From contig DATDRF010000083.1 in assembly GCA_035291905.1 (NCBI GenBank), positions 1 to 23,750 on the forward strand: a DNA stretch of 23,750 bases, written 5' to 3'. Each line of letters starts with the position of its first letter. Position 1 is the first letter of the stretch. Under the pieces are notes generated by a model, which was given only the letters and a program-made list of their open reading frames with translations, ran no database searches and was not told the origin of the DNA. This document shows, piece by piece, positions 16,101-23,609 of this stretch. This DNA is from JACPLA01 sp035291905. Its GTDB lineage: Bacteria; Bacteroidota; Ignavibacteria; UBA10030. The position numbers and the translations under genes were made by a program.

Positions 16101-18823
16101 TTCTGAACGGCTCCATCCTCTGGAGCGGCAGCATTGAGAAAGTCCTCGGATACCGGATGAAGGAACTGAGGGGGGATATTCAGGAATGGGAGGATCTGAT
16201 TCATCCCCAGGACCGCGAGGAGGCCGTCAGGAAGCTCGAAGTGGCCCAGAAGAATCTCCGGCCTTACGATGTCGAATACCGGTTCCGACGGAAAGACGGC
16301 AGCTTCGCCTGGATGCACGACCGGGGGTTCTTTCTCCCGGATTCTGCCGGGCGGGCGACAAAGATGCTCGGGTTGATGGAAGACGTGACGACTCACAAGG
16401 AGCTCGAGAAAAGAGTCAGTTCATCGGAGCTTCGGCATCGGCTTCTCTTTGAGCATGCCAATGATGCGGTCTTCGTCATGGAGGGTGAGTCATTTATCGA
16501 CTGTAATCCGCGGGCAATGGAAATGTTCGATTGTCGTCACGAAGACATCGTGGGGCAGACACCTTATGCGTTCTCGCCTCCGCATCAGGTTGACGGCCGC
16601 GAGTCGCGGGCTGCAGCCCTTCAGCACGTGGGCGAAGCATTGGAAGGCAAACCCCAGAGGTTCACCTGGCGCCATATTAAGCATGACGGGACGCCGTTCG
16701 AGGCCGAAGTACGGCTTAATAAGTTCGAAATGGAAGGGAAGGCCTATCTGCAGGCGCAGGTGCGGGATATCACGGCTGAGGTCAATGCGGCAGAGCAGCT
16801 GGCGCTGTCTGAGGAAAAATATCGCCGCCTGATCCTCGAAGCCGGTGAAGCAATCCTGGTGACGGACGGCAACGGAACGATCGTTGAGGCGAACGAAAAA
16901 GCCTGTGCGCTCCTTCAATGCGAACGGTCCGAGCTCCTCCAACGAAGTGTTGCCGACATCGGCGATGGCCCAAAAGAGGAAATGCTCGCTGCATACCGGA
17001 CGTTGTACACGCAGCTTATCAGCGAGGAAGATGTGCTCGTTGTTGAAAGGCGCTTCCGGCGGAACGACGGGAGTGTTTTTCAGGGCGAAATGAGCACTGT
17101 GCTCCTCGGAAGCGGTTTGCTCCAATCGATCGTGAGGGATGTAACAGAGAAGAAGCAGGCAGAAAAGGAATTGGACAGGATCTACACCGTTGCCACAAGC
17201 CTCTTTGGCATGGACCTTTTTGAAAAGGGGGCAGTGGCTCTTGCCGAACTTCTGAACCTTGGCCATGTGATTGTGGGTGAATTGGATGAAGAGGCAAACG
17301 CGATCCGGGCATTGACGTACTATCGGGACGGCGAAATCGTCAAAGACATGAGCTATGAGCTGGCAGGCACACCCTGCGAACAGTTGACTGTTCGTCGTGA
17401 GGAATACGAAATCAGCGAAAACGTTCAATCCGGGTTCCCCAATGATCAGTTCCTGAAAGACTGGCATCTCGAATCGTATTTTGGCACACCGATGTTCAGC
17501 AGCAGCCGTAAAGTGCTGGGACTTGTATGTATGATGGACACAAAACCCCATTCCTTCACGGAACACGAAAAGAAGATCGTCTCAATTGTTGCGCAACGGA
17601 TGGCTTCCGAAATCGAAATGTTGATGCAGATGAAGCGCGAGGAAAACCTCTCCCAGCAGTTGCTCCAATCGCAAAAAATGGAGAGCCTGGGGACGCTCGC
17701 CGGCGGAATCGCGCACGATTTCAACAACATCCTTGGCGCTATTATTGGATATACGTCATTGATCAAGAAACAGATGGAGCCGTCGCCTCAGTCGGACCGA
17801 TACATCGAGGCAATTGAGAAATCCGCCCAGCGTGCCGCGTCACTGACTCGACAGCTCCTGAGCTTCTCCCACAAGACGCACGGCGAAATAAAGCCGCTTT
17901 CCGTCAATGACCTCATCGGCGATACGATTCACATCCTGGGCAGCTCGTTTCCAAAGAATATCAAGATTGAAACAGATCTCGCCCCGTTGAGCCCGGGGAT
18001 CCTTGGAGACCAAACTCTCCTTGGGCAGGCAATCATGAATCTTTGCATCAACGCAAGGGACGCCATCACCGAAAGAGGCGACGGCTCAAAGTCGGGACTC
18101 CTGCGAATCACCACTTCGCATTTTGGGGCCGGAGCAGGTTTCATTGACCTCCATCTTTCGGCAGCGCCCGGTGACTACGTTTGCATAACTGTCTCCGATA
18201 ATGGTGTGGGGATGGCTCCCGAGCTGCAACGCCGCATCTTCGAGCCGTTCTTTACCACAAAAGGGAAGGGAAAAGGGACGGGCCTCGGTCTTTCGATGGT
18301 CTACGGGATCGTGCGAAATCACAACGGCTTCATCGACGTGTACAGCGAACCTGAACTCGGAACTACCTTTAAGATTTTCATACCATCCGCTGAGGAGGGG
18401 GAGCGGGCGGAAGCGTCTCAGGATGCGGTTGTGCTGCCGCATGGAAGCGGCGAAACGATCATGATTGTGGAGGACGAGCCGATGCTGCGTGAACTGGTCT
18501 CCGACCTTCTGACGGGGGAGGGATATCGGGTGCTCCTCGCTTCCAACGGCCAGGAGGCCGTTGAAACGTATAAGAAAGAGAGGGAGAACGTCCGGCTTGT
18601 CATCCTCGATATGATCATGCCGGAGATGGATGGTCCCGCAACGTTTCGGGCCCTCCGCCAGCTGAACCCTGAGTTGAAGGTGTTGATCTCCAGCGGCTTT
18701 TCACAGGACTCATCCGTCCAAAAACTCCTGAACAGCGGTGCGGCGGGATTCGTGGGCAAGCCGTATCAAACTGAAGACCTTCTCAAAGCCATATCACAGG
18801 AAATAGAACAGAACCATGCGTGA
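13175..18823 (+). CDS. Giant cytosolic hybrid sensor histidine kinase (5 GAF, 5 PAS)
   Basis: The 1882-aa protein has no signal peptide or membrane helix, so it should sense intracellular cues. Domains in order, by residue: GAF about 20-193, 209-366, 372-531 and 546-694; PAS about 709-822, 832-948, 956-1076, 1086-1202 and 1212-1327; a fifth GAF about 1332-1482; HisKA with phospho-accepting H1514 in GGIAHDFNN; HATPase with N-box N1626, DNGVGM, FEPFFTTK and GTGLGL (1701-1706); and a receiver with D1812 in VILDMIMPEMDG. The PAS units are joined by similar linkers (SEEKYRSL, SEEKYRRL, SELRHRLL), suggesting tandem duplication. I start at ATG 13175. A longer frame from 13013 would run into the acnA coding region. 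There is no Shine-Dalgarno. Its stop overlaps the next gene by 8 nt. No cognate DNA-binding regulator is adjacent, so ligand and output are unknown. Confidence 0.93.
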   Translation: MKKRQAKKSATQRRGPSAEERHVVESLARMIVKEQSVGLVMQQLADELVRIFEFRLAVVTQFDHLKNGFRVLGIAPLRNPVLTVAKKLRIRFSEYLFPFQPEDSPAVKTLAQGKVWIGKDLTDVTGSTLPNRVIRSFQKLIGIRSLYSAPLMRGKKLIGTVFVASKAEEFSPDELSFLTTIAHHAALAVQQAGLLSDSKRKTEQYRLLSEADRNILEKKNLKDVLTAIVTNINTVIPCDLAGIYLYDPKRKVLYHSVASNQTAYALKLPHFEIPIDRGIMGHVAKTRLPMVVNHAEKDPRSIYPPGKRPKLEHLVCSPLIAEGRLLGVMHVGRFQDEPFHESDRDIVERFSEKSALAIENAQLFSQQLVRENELEALQRSGTRITETLDLNSVLHLILIEAMKTVPKADRGSIMLLDDSENELYVATSVGHDPMVKDRLRLPWGKGIGGYVVKTRKSIIIDDVAKSKLWVKESHQPAASVLSVAAVPLILKGRAIGTLNLDAATERKFTHHDISRLELFALHAALAINNAKLHASVRHEVKRVKLLRDIKDLARRGFSTKELLNVICKRIVNAYDYTLVAILLSSPDGKTLKIAAVSGVEGRLVPRDYEQSADVGIVGWVARHKEPRITQNTLDDEVFINVSNVSSKAELCVPILDPQGTLLGVINTESNRPFSFSETDLETHLAVALEIVGSIEEQKLLSALSESESKFRRLFEETKDAITVSAPDGKLTNVNQAAVDLFGFSSKEEMLRLRDETDLYVHPGDRKILMGEVEERGFLKDVELRMRKKDGDRILVEATITVLKNPGGIESYQAILRDITKQKESERKLFESEEKYRSLVEDSLVGVYIIQDDKFTFVNPRFTEIFGYKLNQIVDTLHVGDLVFPEDRGKVLENIRKRFSGEIKSLRYGFRGLKKNGETIEVEVFGSKSTFRGRGAVIGTLLDRTAEYRQQQEITEWRQRYDLIIASSGGMVYEYNILNGSILWSGSIEKVLGYRMKELRGDIQEWEDLIHPQDREEAVRKLEVAQKNLRPYDVEYRFRRKDGSFAWMHDRGFFLPDSAGRATKMLGLMEDVTTHKELEKRVSSSELRHRLLFEHANDAVFVMEGESFIDCNPRAMEMFDCRHEDIVGQTPYAFSPPHQVDGRESRAAALQHVGEALEGKPQRFTWRHIKHDGTPFEAEVRLNKFEMEGKAYLQAQVRDITAEVNAAEQLALSEEKYRRLILEAGEAILVTDGNGTIVEANEKACALLQCERSELLQRSVADIGDGPKEEMLAAYRTLYTQLISEEDVLVVERRFRRNDGSVFQGEMSTVLLGSGLLQSIVRDVTEKKQAEKELDRIYTVATSLFGMDLFEKGAVALAELLNLGHVIVGELDEEANAIRALTYYRDGEIVKDMSYELAGTPCEQLTVRREEYEISENVQSGFPNDQFLKDWHLESYFGTPMFSSSRKVLGLVCMMDTKPHSFTEHEKKIVSIVAQRMASEIEMLMQMKREENLSQQLLQSQKMESLGTLAGGIAHDFNNILGAIIGYTSLIKKQMEPSPQSDRYIEAIEKSAQRAASLTRQLLSFSHKTHGEIKPLSVNDLIGDTIHILGSSFPKNIKIETDLAPLSPGILGDQTLLGQAIMNLCINARDAITERGDGSKSGLLRITTSHFGAGAGFIDLHLSAAPGDYVCITVSDNGVGMAPELQRRIFEPFFTTKGKGKGTGLGLSMVYGIVRNHNGFIDVYSEPELGTTFKIFIPSAEEGERAEASQDAVVLPHGSGETIMIVEDEPMLRELVSDLLTGEGYRVLLASNGQEAVETYKKERENVRLVILDMIMPEMDGPATFRALRQLNPELKVLISSGFSQDSSVQKLLNSGAAGFVGKPYQTEDLLKAISQEIEQNHA

Positions 18824-19739
18824 TATTTCGGGTAAATCGATGAGCCTGAGAACCGCCACAGCAAAGGCAACATTGCGTCTCCTCCCGGCGACAATCCTTG
18901 CTGTGCGTCGGAAAAAGGTCCCGAAAGGCGACCCAATCCCGGTTGCGAAAATTGCCGCAATACAAGCGGCGAAGAATACCAGCCAGCTGATCCCCTATTG
19001 TCACCCCCTTCCTGTCGATTTTGTCGATTGTTTGTTCTCGTTGGGGAAAAACACGATTACTGCCAACGTGGAGGTAAAGGCGACGTACAAAACAGGCGTA
19101 GAAATGGAAGCGCTGGCCGCTGCTTCTGCAGCGGTGCTGACATTATACGATATGCTGAAAATGATTGATGATTCGATGGAGATCACGGGAATAAAGCTCG
19201 TCCGCAAGACCGGGGGAAAGTCTGACTTTGGGAGGCATGGGAATCGGCCCTCTACAGCGGCCATTCTGATTGTTTCGGATTCCGTTTCCGCCCGCAAGGC
19301 CATGGACGAGTCGGGCCGATTGATCAAGGAAGTGCTCCTCAAGGAGGGGTTCAGGGTGAAGTCCGTCAAGACTGTTCCCGATAGTATGGAGAAGATCAGG
19401 CGAAGCCTGATCAGGTTTGCGGACCGCGAAAGGCTGGACCTGGTTGTCACAACAGGGGGAACGGGTCTGGGACCCCGCGATATCACGCCGGAAGCGACGG
19501 CGCAGGCACTTGAAAGAGAAGCCGACGGCATTCCGGAGACCCTCCGGGCATTCGGTCAATCCCGGACTCCCTTCTCCATGCTCTCTCGAGGGAAGGCGGG
19601 ATTGCGGGGAAAGACCCTGATCGTCAATCTTCCAGGATCACCAAAGGCGGTACGCGATTCTCTCTCCGCCATGTTCCCTGCCGTTCATCATGCGTTCATG
19701 ATGATCGCCGGAGGCGGCCACGGAAAGAGAACCCGATGA
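18816..19739 (+). CDS. Bifunctional MoaC-MogA molybdenum cofactor biosynthesis protein
   Basis: This 307-aa fusion joins two Moco steps. Residues 1-140 are MoaC, which forms cyclic pyranopterin monophosphate, with H63 (YCHPLPV), E98 (GVEMEAL), D112 and K115 (YDMLK) matching its active site. Residues about 147-307 are MogA/MoaB, which adenylates molybdopterin, with SDSVS, TTGGTGLGPRDITPEA (212-227) and the SRGKAGLRGKTLIVNLPGSPK block. Moco supplies enzymes such as the MsrP encoded earlier in the window. The ATG lies inside the last codons of the hybrid kinase gene (8-nt overlap), with a modest AGGAAA at 18798-18803. MoaA, MoaD, MoaE and MoeA are not in the window. Both domains look complete and functional. 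Confidence 0.94.
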   Translation: MRDISGKSMSLRTATAKATLRLLPATILAVRRKKVPKGDPIPVAKIAAIQAAKNTSQLIPYCHPLPVDFVDCLFSLGKNTITANVEVKATYKTGVEMEALAAASAAVLTLYDMLKMIDDSMEITGIKLVRKTGGKSDFGRHGNRPSTAAILIVSDSVSARKAMDESGRLIKEVLLKEGFRVKSVKTVPDSMEKIRRSLIRFADRERLDLVVTTGGTGLGPRDITPEATAQALEREADGIPETLRAFGQSRTPFSMLSRGKAGLRGKTLIVNLPGSPKAVRDSLSAMFPAVHHAFMMIAGGGHGKRTR

Positions 19740-19806
19740 ATATTGATTACGTGGAATCTGGTTCGTACATTATTCCCCGCACAAGAGAAAGGAACCGCAT
19801 CCCGCT

Positions 19807-21279
19807 TTGCCCAAACGGACAGATATTCGATCCATCCTGATCATCGGCTCCGGGCCGATCGTCATAGGTCAGGCGTGCGAGTTTGACTATTCCGGTACTC
19901 AAGCCTGCAAGGTGTTGCGGGAGGAGGGGTATCGGATTATTCTTATTAATAGCAATCCCGCCACCATCATGACCGACCCTGACCTCGCCGATGCCACTTA
20001 CATTGAGCCGATTACCCCCGCGTTTGTCGAAAAAATAATAGAACGAGAAAAACCCGACGTCATTCTTCCCACGATGGGGGGGCAGACCGCCCTGAACACT
20101 GCCGTTGCCCTGGCGGAAAACGGCGTGCTGGAAAAGCACAAGGTGGAGCTCATCGGGGCCAAACTGGAGGCGATCAAGAAGGCGGAAGACCGTGAGCTCT
20201 TTCAGGGGGCGATGGAGCGAATCGGACTCGAAACCGCCAAGGGAGCTTTCGTGGGCTCGATCGACGAAGCTCTGTCAATGGCGGAGAAGATTGGCCTGCC
20301 GATTATCATCCGGCCCTCGTTTACGCTTGGCGGGACTGGCGGCGGCACCGCCTACAACATGGAGGAGTTCCGCGAGAAGGTGGAACACGGATTGACAAGC
20401 AGTCCGATCCATGAAGTCCTCATTGAAGAATCGGTGATCGGATGGAAAGAATTCGAGCTTGAGGTCATGCGTGATATCAAGGATAACGTCGTGATCATAT
20501 GTTCCATCGAGAACTTCGATCCGATGGGTGTCCATACCGGAGACTCGATCACTGTAGCCCCTGCCCAAACCCTGACGGACAAAGAATACCAATTCATGCG
20601 CGATGCGGCGAAGAAGATCATCAGGGAAATCGGAGTCGAAACGGGCGGATCCAACATTCAGTTTGCTGTCGATCCCGCCACGGGTCGGATGATCGTTATT
20701 GAAATGAATCCGCGTGTCTCACGTTCCTCTGCTCTGGCCTCGAAGGCCACGGGATTCCCCATCGCAAAGATCGCTGCGAAGCTCGCCGTGGGCTACACTC
20801 TTGACGAAATTCCGAACGACATCACGAAGGAAACCCCGGCGTCCTTTGAACCGACGATCGATTATTGCGTTGTGAAGATTCCACGTTGGGATTTTGAAAA
20901 ATTCAAAGGGGTCGACGATACCCTCGGGGTGCAGATGAAATCGGTGGGGGAGGCAATGGCGATTGGCAGAACGTTCAAGGAAGCCCTGCAAAAAGCACTG
21001 AGGTCGCTTGAACAGGATCGTTTCGGTTTGGGATTGGACGGGAAAGATGTTATTGATGTCGCCGGCCTCCCTGAGTCAAAACGCGATGAATGGAAGAAGA
21101 AAGTGATGGACCGCTTGAAGATCCCGAAACCCGACAATGTCTTCTATTTGAGATATGCATTTCAGCTGGGCGTGTCAATCGACGAACTTTACAGGGTGAC
21201 GAAGATCGATCCGTGGTTTCTCCACAACGTAAAACAGATCGTGGATTTTGAAGAAGAACTTTCCTCATATACCCTATGA
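19807..21279 (+). CDS. carB1: Carbamoyl-phosphate synthase large subunit, N-terminal half
   Basis: This 490-aa protein is the carboxyphosphate half of CarB, which normally is one chain of about 1073 aa. It covers the first ATP-grasp unit and half of the oligomerisation domain. GSGPIVIGQACEFDYSG begins at residue 14, and IEMNPRVSRSS carries E299 and N301, numbers identical to E. coli CarB, so the alignment is essentially gap-free to there. It ends after IDPWFLHNVKQIV, at the loop following the E. coli IDRWFL motif. The start is TTG 19807; no in-frame ATG exists upstream before a stop, and GAGAAAGGAA (19785-19794) can serve as ribosome-binding site. The stop overlaps the next gene by ATGA. The glutaminase subunit CarA is not in the window. 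The frame is intact, so this is a true split, not decay. Confidence 0.95.
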   Translation: MPKRTDIRSILIIGSGPIVIGQACEFDYSGTQACKVLREEGYRIILINSNPATIMTDPDLADATYIEPITPAFVEKIIEREKPDVILPTMGGQTALNTAVALAENGVLEKHKVELIGAKLEAIKKAEDRELFQGAMERIGLETAKGAFVGSIDEALSMAEKIGLPIIIRPSFTLGGTGGGTAYNMEEFREKVEHGLTSSPIHEVLIEESVIGWKEFELEVMRDIKDNVVIICSIENFDPMGVHTGDSITVAPAQTLTDKEYQFMRDAAKKIIREIGVETGGSNIQFAVDPATGRMIVIEMNPRVSRSSALASKATGFPIAKIAAKLAVGYTLDEIPNDITKETPASFEPTIDYCVVKIPRWDFEKFKGVDDTLGVQMKSVGEAMAIGRTFKEALQKALRSLEQDRFGLGLDGKDVIDVAGLPESKRDEWKKKVMDRLKIPKPDNVFYLRYAFQLGVSIDELYRVTKIDPWFLHNVKQIVDFEEELSSYTL

Positions 21280-21752
21280 ATAACAGGCCTTTTCTTGCTC
21301 TTTTCGCACTTTTGCTGCTCACTTCTTCGGCCCCGGCCCAAGGGAAGATTCCGCCCGATCGCGACGGATTGCTGGCCGGTGAGGGAATGGGGCTTGCATC
21401 CGTTGCCGAGAAGAATGGATTTCCCGGTCCGAAACACGTGCTTGATCTGGTCGTGGAGTTGAAGCTTACCTCAATACAATCCGAAGCAGCCCGAAAGCTG
21501 ATGGAGAATGTGGGCGTTTCGGCAAAAGCCCTTGGCTCAGAGATTGTTCGAAAGGAGGAGGAGCTGAATGCCCTGTTCAAGTCCGATTCGCTTTCCCCAC
21601 AGTCCCTCGAGTCGAAGCTCCGGGAGATCGGAAAACTCAGGGCTGACTTGCGCGGGATTCATCTTCAGGCTCATCTTCGGATGAAACAGGTTCTCAGACC
21701 GGAGCAAACCGAACTCTATTCAAAGCTGCGAGGCTATGAAATCAAGCACTGA
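21276..21752 (+). CDS. Secreted LTxxQ (Spy/CpxP-like) protein between the two carB halves
   Basis: The 158-aa precursor has a typical signal peptide (charged MNNR, hydrophobic FLALFALLLL, cleavage near APAQ-GK at 22). The mature helical protein carries LTSIQ at 64-68 and a second LRPEQ at 140-144, the paired motifs of the Spy/CpxP family of periplasmic chaperones and envelope-stress or metal-response proteins. It starts inside the carB N-half stop (ATGA) and its end overlaps the carB C-half start by 17 nt, so all three are likely translated as a coupled unit. Nothing in it resembles carbamoyl-phosphate synthase. Why an exported protein is embedded between two cytosolic enzyme halves is not explained. 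Family membership rests on motif pattern and length. Confidence 0.85.
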   Translation: MNNRPFLALFALLLLTSSAPAQGKIPPDRDGLLAGEGMGLASVAEKNGFPGPKHVLDLVVELKLTSIQSEAARKLMENVGVSAKALGSEIVRKEEELNALFKSDSLSPQSLESKLREIGKLRADLRGIHLQAHLRMKQVLRPEQTELYSKLRGYEIKH

Positions 21753-23559
21753 CGGCAAGAAAAGGCCGCAACGCGTAACTGCTGAGACTCTCCGTAAGGC
21801 GAAGGAATATGGATTCTCCGATCGCCAGCTGGCGTTCCTTTGGGGGACAAAGGAAAAGTCGGTGAGAGCGCTTCGGAAGGAGCTCGGCATCACGCCTGTC
21901 TACAAGACGGTCGACACGTGTGCGGCGGAGTTTGAAGCGCACACGCCGTACCATTACTCCACGTACGATCAGGAGAACGAATCGGTATCAAGCGCCCGAA
22001 AGAAGGTCATTATTCTCGGGGGCGGCCCCAACCGGATCGGACAGGGAATTGAGTTCGACTACTGCTGCGTCCATGGCGTTATGGCGTTGAAGGAGGAGGG
22101 AATTGAGTCGATCATGATCAACTGTAATCCGGAGACTGTCTCAACGGATTACGATACGACAGACAAGCTCTACTTCGAGCCGCTCACACTCGAAGATGTC
22201 CTGAACATCTGCGATCACGAAGAACCGTATGGAGTCGTTGTGAGCTTTGGCGGCCAGACGCCGTTGAAGATTGCCAAAGCACTTGAAGAGAACGGCGTCC
22301 GGATCCTGGGGACCTCTCCGGAGGGGATCGACCTTGCGGAAGACCGCGAACGGTTTGGCGCATTGCTGCGAAAACTGAGGATTCCGCACCCGAAGTACGG
22401 TACCGCGTATTCCGTCAGCAACGCGGTGCTTGTCGCGGAACAGATTGGCTACCCTGTTCTTATTCGGCCGTCGTATGTCCTTGGCGGCCGCGCAATGGAA
22501 ATCTGCTACAACAGCGACGCAGTCCGCGTCTACATGAAGAAAGCTGTCGATGTCTCACCGGAACACCCCGTGTTGATCGACCGTTTTCTTGAGGATGCAT
22601 TTGAATTCGACGTCGACGCGGTCTGCGACGGCAAAGACGTCCTCATTGGCGGCGTCATGGAGCATATCGAGGAGGCCGGAATTCACTCGGGGGACAGTTC
22701 CTGTGTGATTCCGCCATACATGATTTCCCGCGAAAGCCTCGAAGAGATCAAGGCGCATACGATCAAGCTGGCGAAGGCGCTGAGGGTGGTCGGATTGATT
22801 AACGTGCAGTATGCAATGAAAGAGGGTGTTGTGTACGTGTTGGAAGTCAATCCGCGGGCATCTCGAACTGTCCCATTCGTCAGCAAAGCAACCGGAATTC
22901 CGCTTGCGAAGATCGCTGCGAAGGTCATGGTGGGAAGGACCCTCGAGGATCTTGGCGTCAAGGATTTTGATTTTCAAACTCTTAAGCATATTTCTGTCAA
23001 GGAGGCCGTTTTCCCGTTCGCGAAGTTTCCGAAAGTTCCAGTCTTCCTTGGACCTGAAATGAGGTCGACGGGAGAGGTGATGGGAATATCGCACGCGTTT
23101 GGCGGAGCCATATCCAAGGCGCAGATGGGGGCGGGAAATACGCTCCCAACCGGAGGCGCGATCTTTCTCAGCGTTAACGAGAGCGATAAGAACGATATCA
23201 CCCTGAACATCGCCCGGGGCTTCATCAACCTGGGATTCTCAATCGTTGCAACAGAGGGGACCTCGAAATTCCTCTCGGATCACGGAATAACGAACGAACG
23301 CGTCTATAAGGTCAACGAGGGGAGGCCCAATGTCGTCGATCTGGTGAAAGACGGAAAGATCCAGCTTGTCATCAACACCCCCCTTGGCGAAGAATCGCGA
23401 TACGATGAGTACGCAATAGGATGGGCCGCCATCGAGCACAAGATCTCATTCATTACCACTCTCTCTGCTGCTGCCACGGCTGTGAAGGGCATTGAGAGTG
23501 CCTCAAACCTCACCGTCGTCACAATCCAGGAATACCACAAAGATATCGGCCATCCCTGA
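21736..23559 (+). CDS. carB2: Carbamoyl-phosphate synthase large subunit, C-terminal half
   Basis: The 607-aa protein is the second half of CarB: the rest of the oligomerisation domain (about 1-95, including VYKTVDTCAAEF), the carbamate-phosphorylating ATP-grasp unit (GGGPNRIGQGIEFDYC onward), and an MGS-like allosteric domain from about 465 (GGAIFLSVNESDKND, ATEGTSKFL). The metal-binding motif LEVNPRASRT has E370 and N372, corresponding to E841 and N843 of E. coli. Together the halves total 1097 aa against about 1073, so no conserved block is lost at the break; the surplus is at the new ends. The ATG at 21736 sits within the secreted-protein gene, with GCGAGG just before it. The protein ends 51 nt before the terminal repeat. 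It should pair with CarB1 and an unlinked CarA. Confidence 0.95.
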   Translation: MKSSTDGKKRPQRVTAETLRKAKEYGFSDRQLAFLWGTKEKSVRALRKELGITPVYKTVDTCAAEFEAHTPYHYSTYDQENESVSSARKKVIILGGGPNRIGQGIEFDYCCVHGVMALKEEGIESIMINCNPETVSTDYDTTDKLYFEPLTLEDVLNICDHEEPYGVVVSFGGQTPLKIAKALEENGVRILGTSPEGIDLAEDRERFGALLRKLRIPHPKYGTAYSVSNAVLVAEQIGYPVLIRPSYVLGGRAMEICYNSDAVRVYMKKAVDVSPEHPVLIDRFLEDAFEFDVDAVCDGKDVLIGGVMEHIEEAGIHSGDSSCVIPPYMISRESLEEIKAHTIKLAKALRVVGLINVQYAMKEGVVYVLEVNPRASRTVPFVSKATGIPLAKIAAKVMVGRTLEDLGVKDFDFQTLKHISVKEAVFPFAKFPKVPVFLGPEMRSTGEVMGISHAFGGAISKAQMGAGNTLPTGGAIFLSVNESDKNDITLNIARGFINLGFSIVATEGTSKFLSDHGITNERVYKVNEGRPNVVDLVKDGKIQLVINTPLGEESRYDEYAIGWAAIEHKISFITTLSAAATAVKGIESASNLTVVTIQEYHKDIGHP

Positions 23560-23609
23560 GCCGCTCTCCCAGACCCGAACAGGAAGGCTGTTTCAAACGT
23601 CTAACTGCT

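Noticed and set aside
16490..17566. A 358-codon minus-strand open frame inside the hybrid kinase
   Set aside because: The + strand frame encodes clear PAS and GAF domains here; the antisense translation has no family features.
21255..21760. The carB split as a frameshift, pseudogene or sequencing error
   Set aside because: The two halves are separated by a complete 158-codon gene with a signal peptide, and no CarB residues are lost or duplicated across the break.
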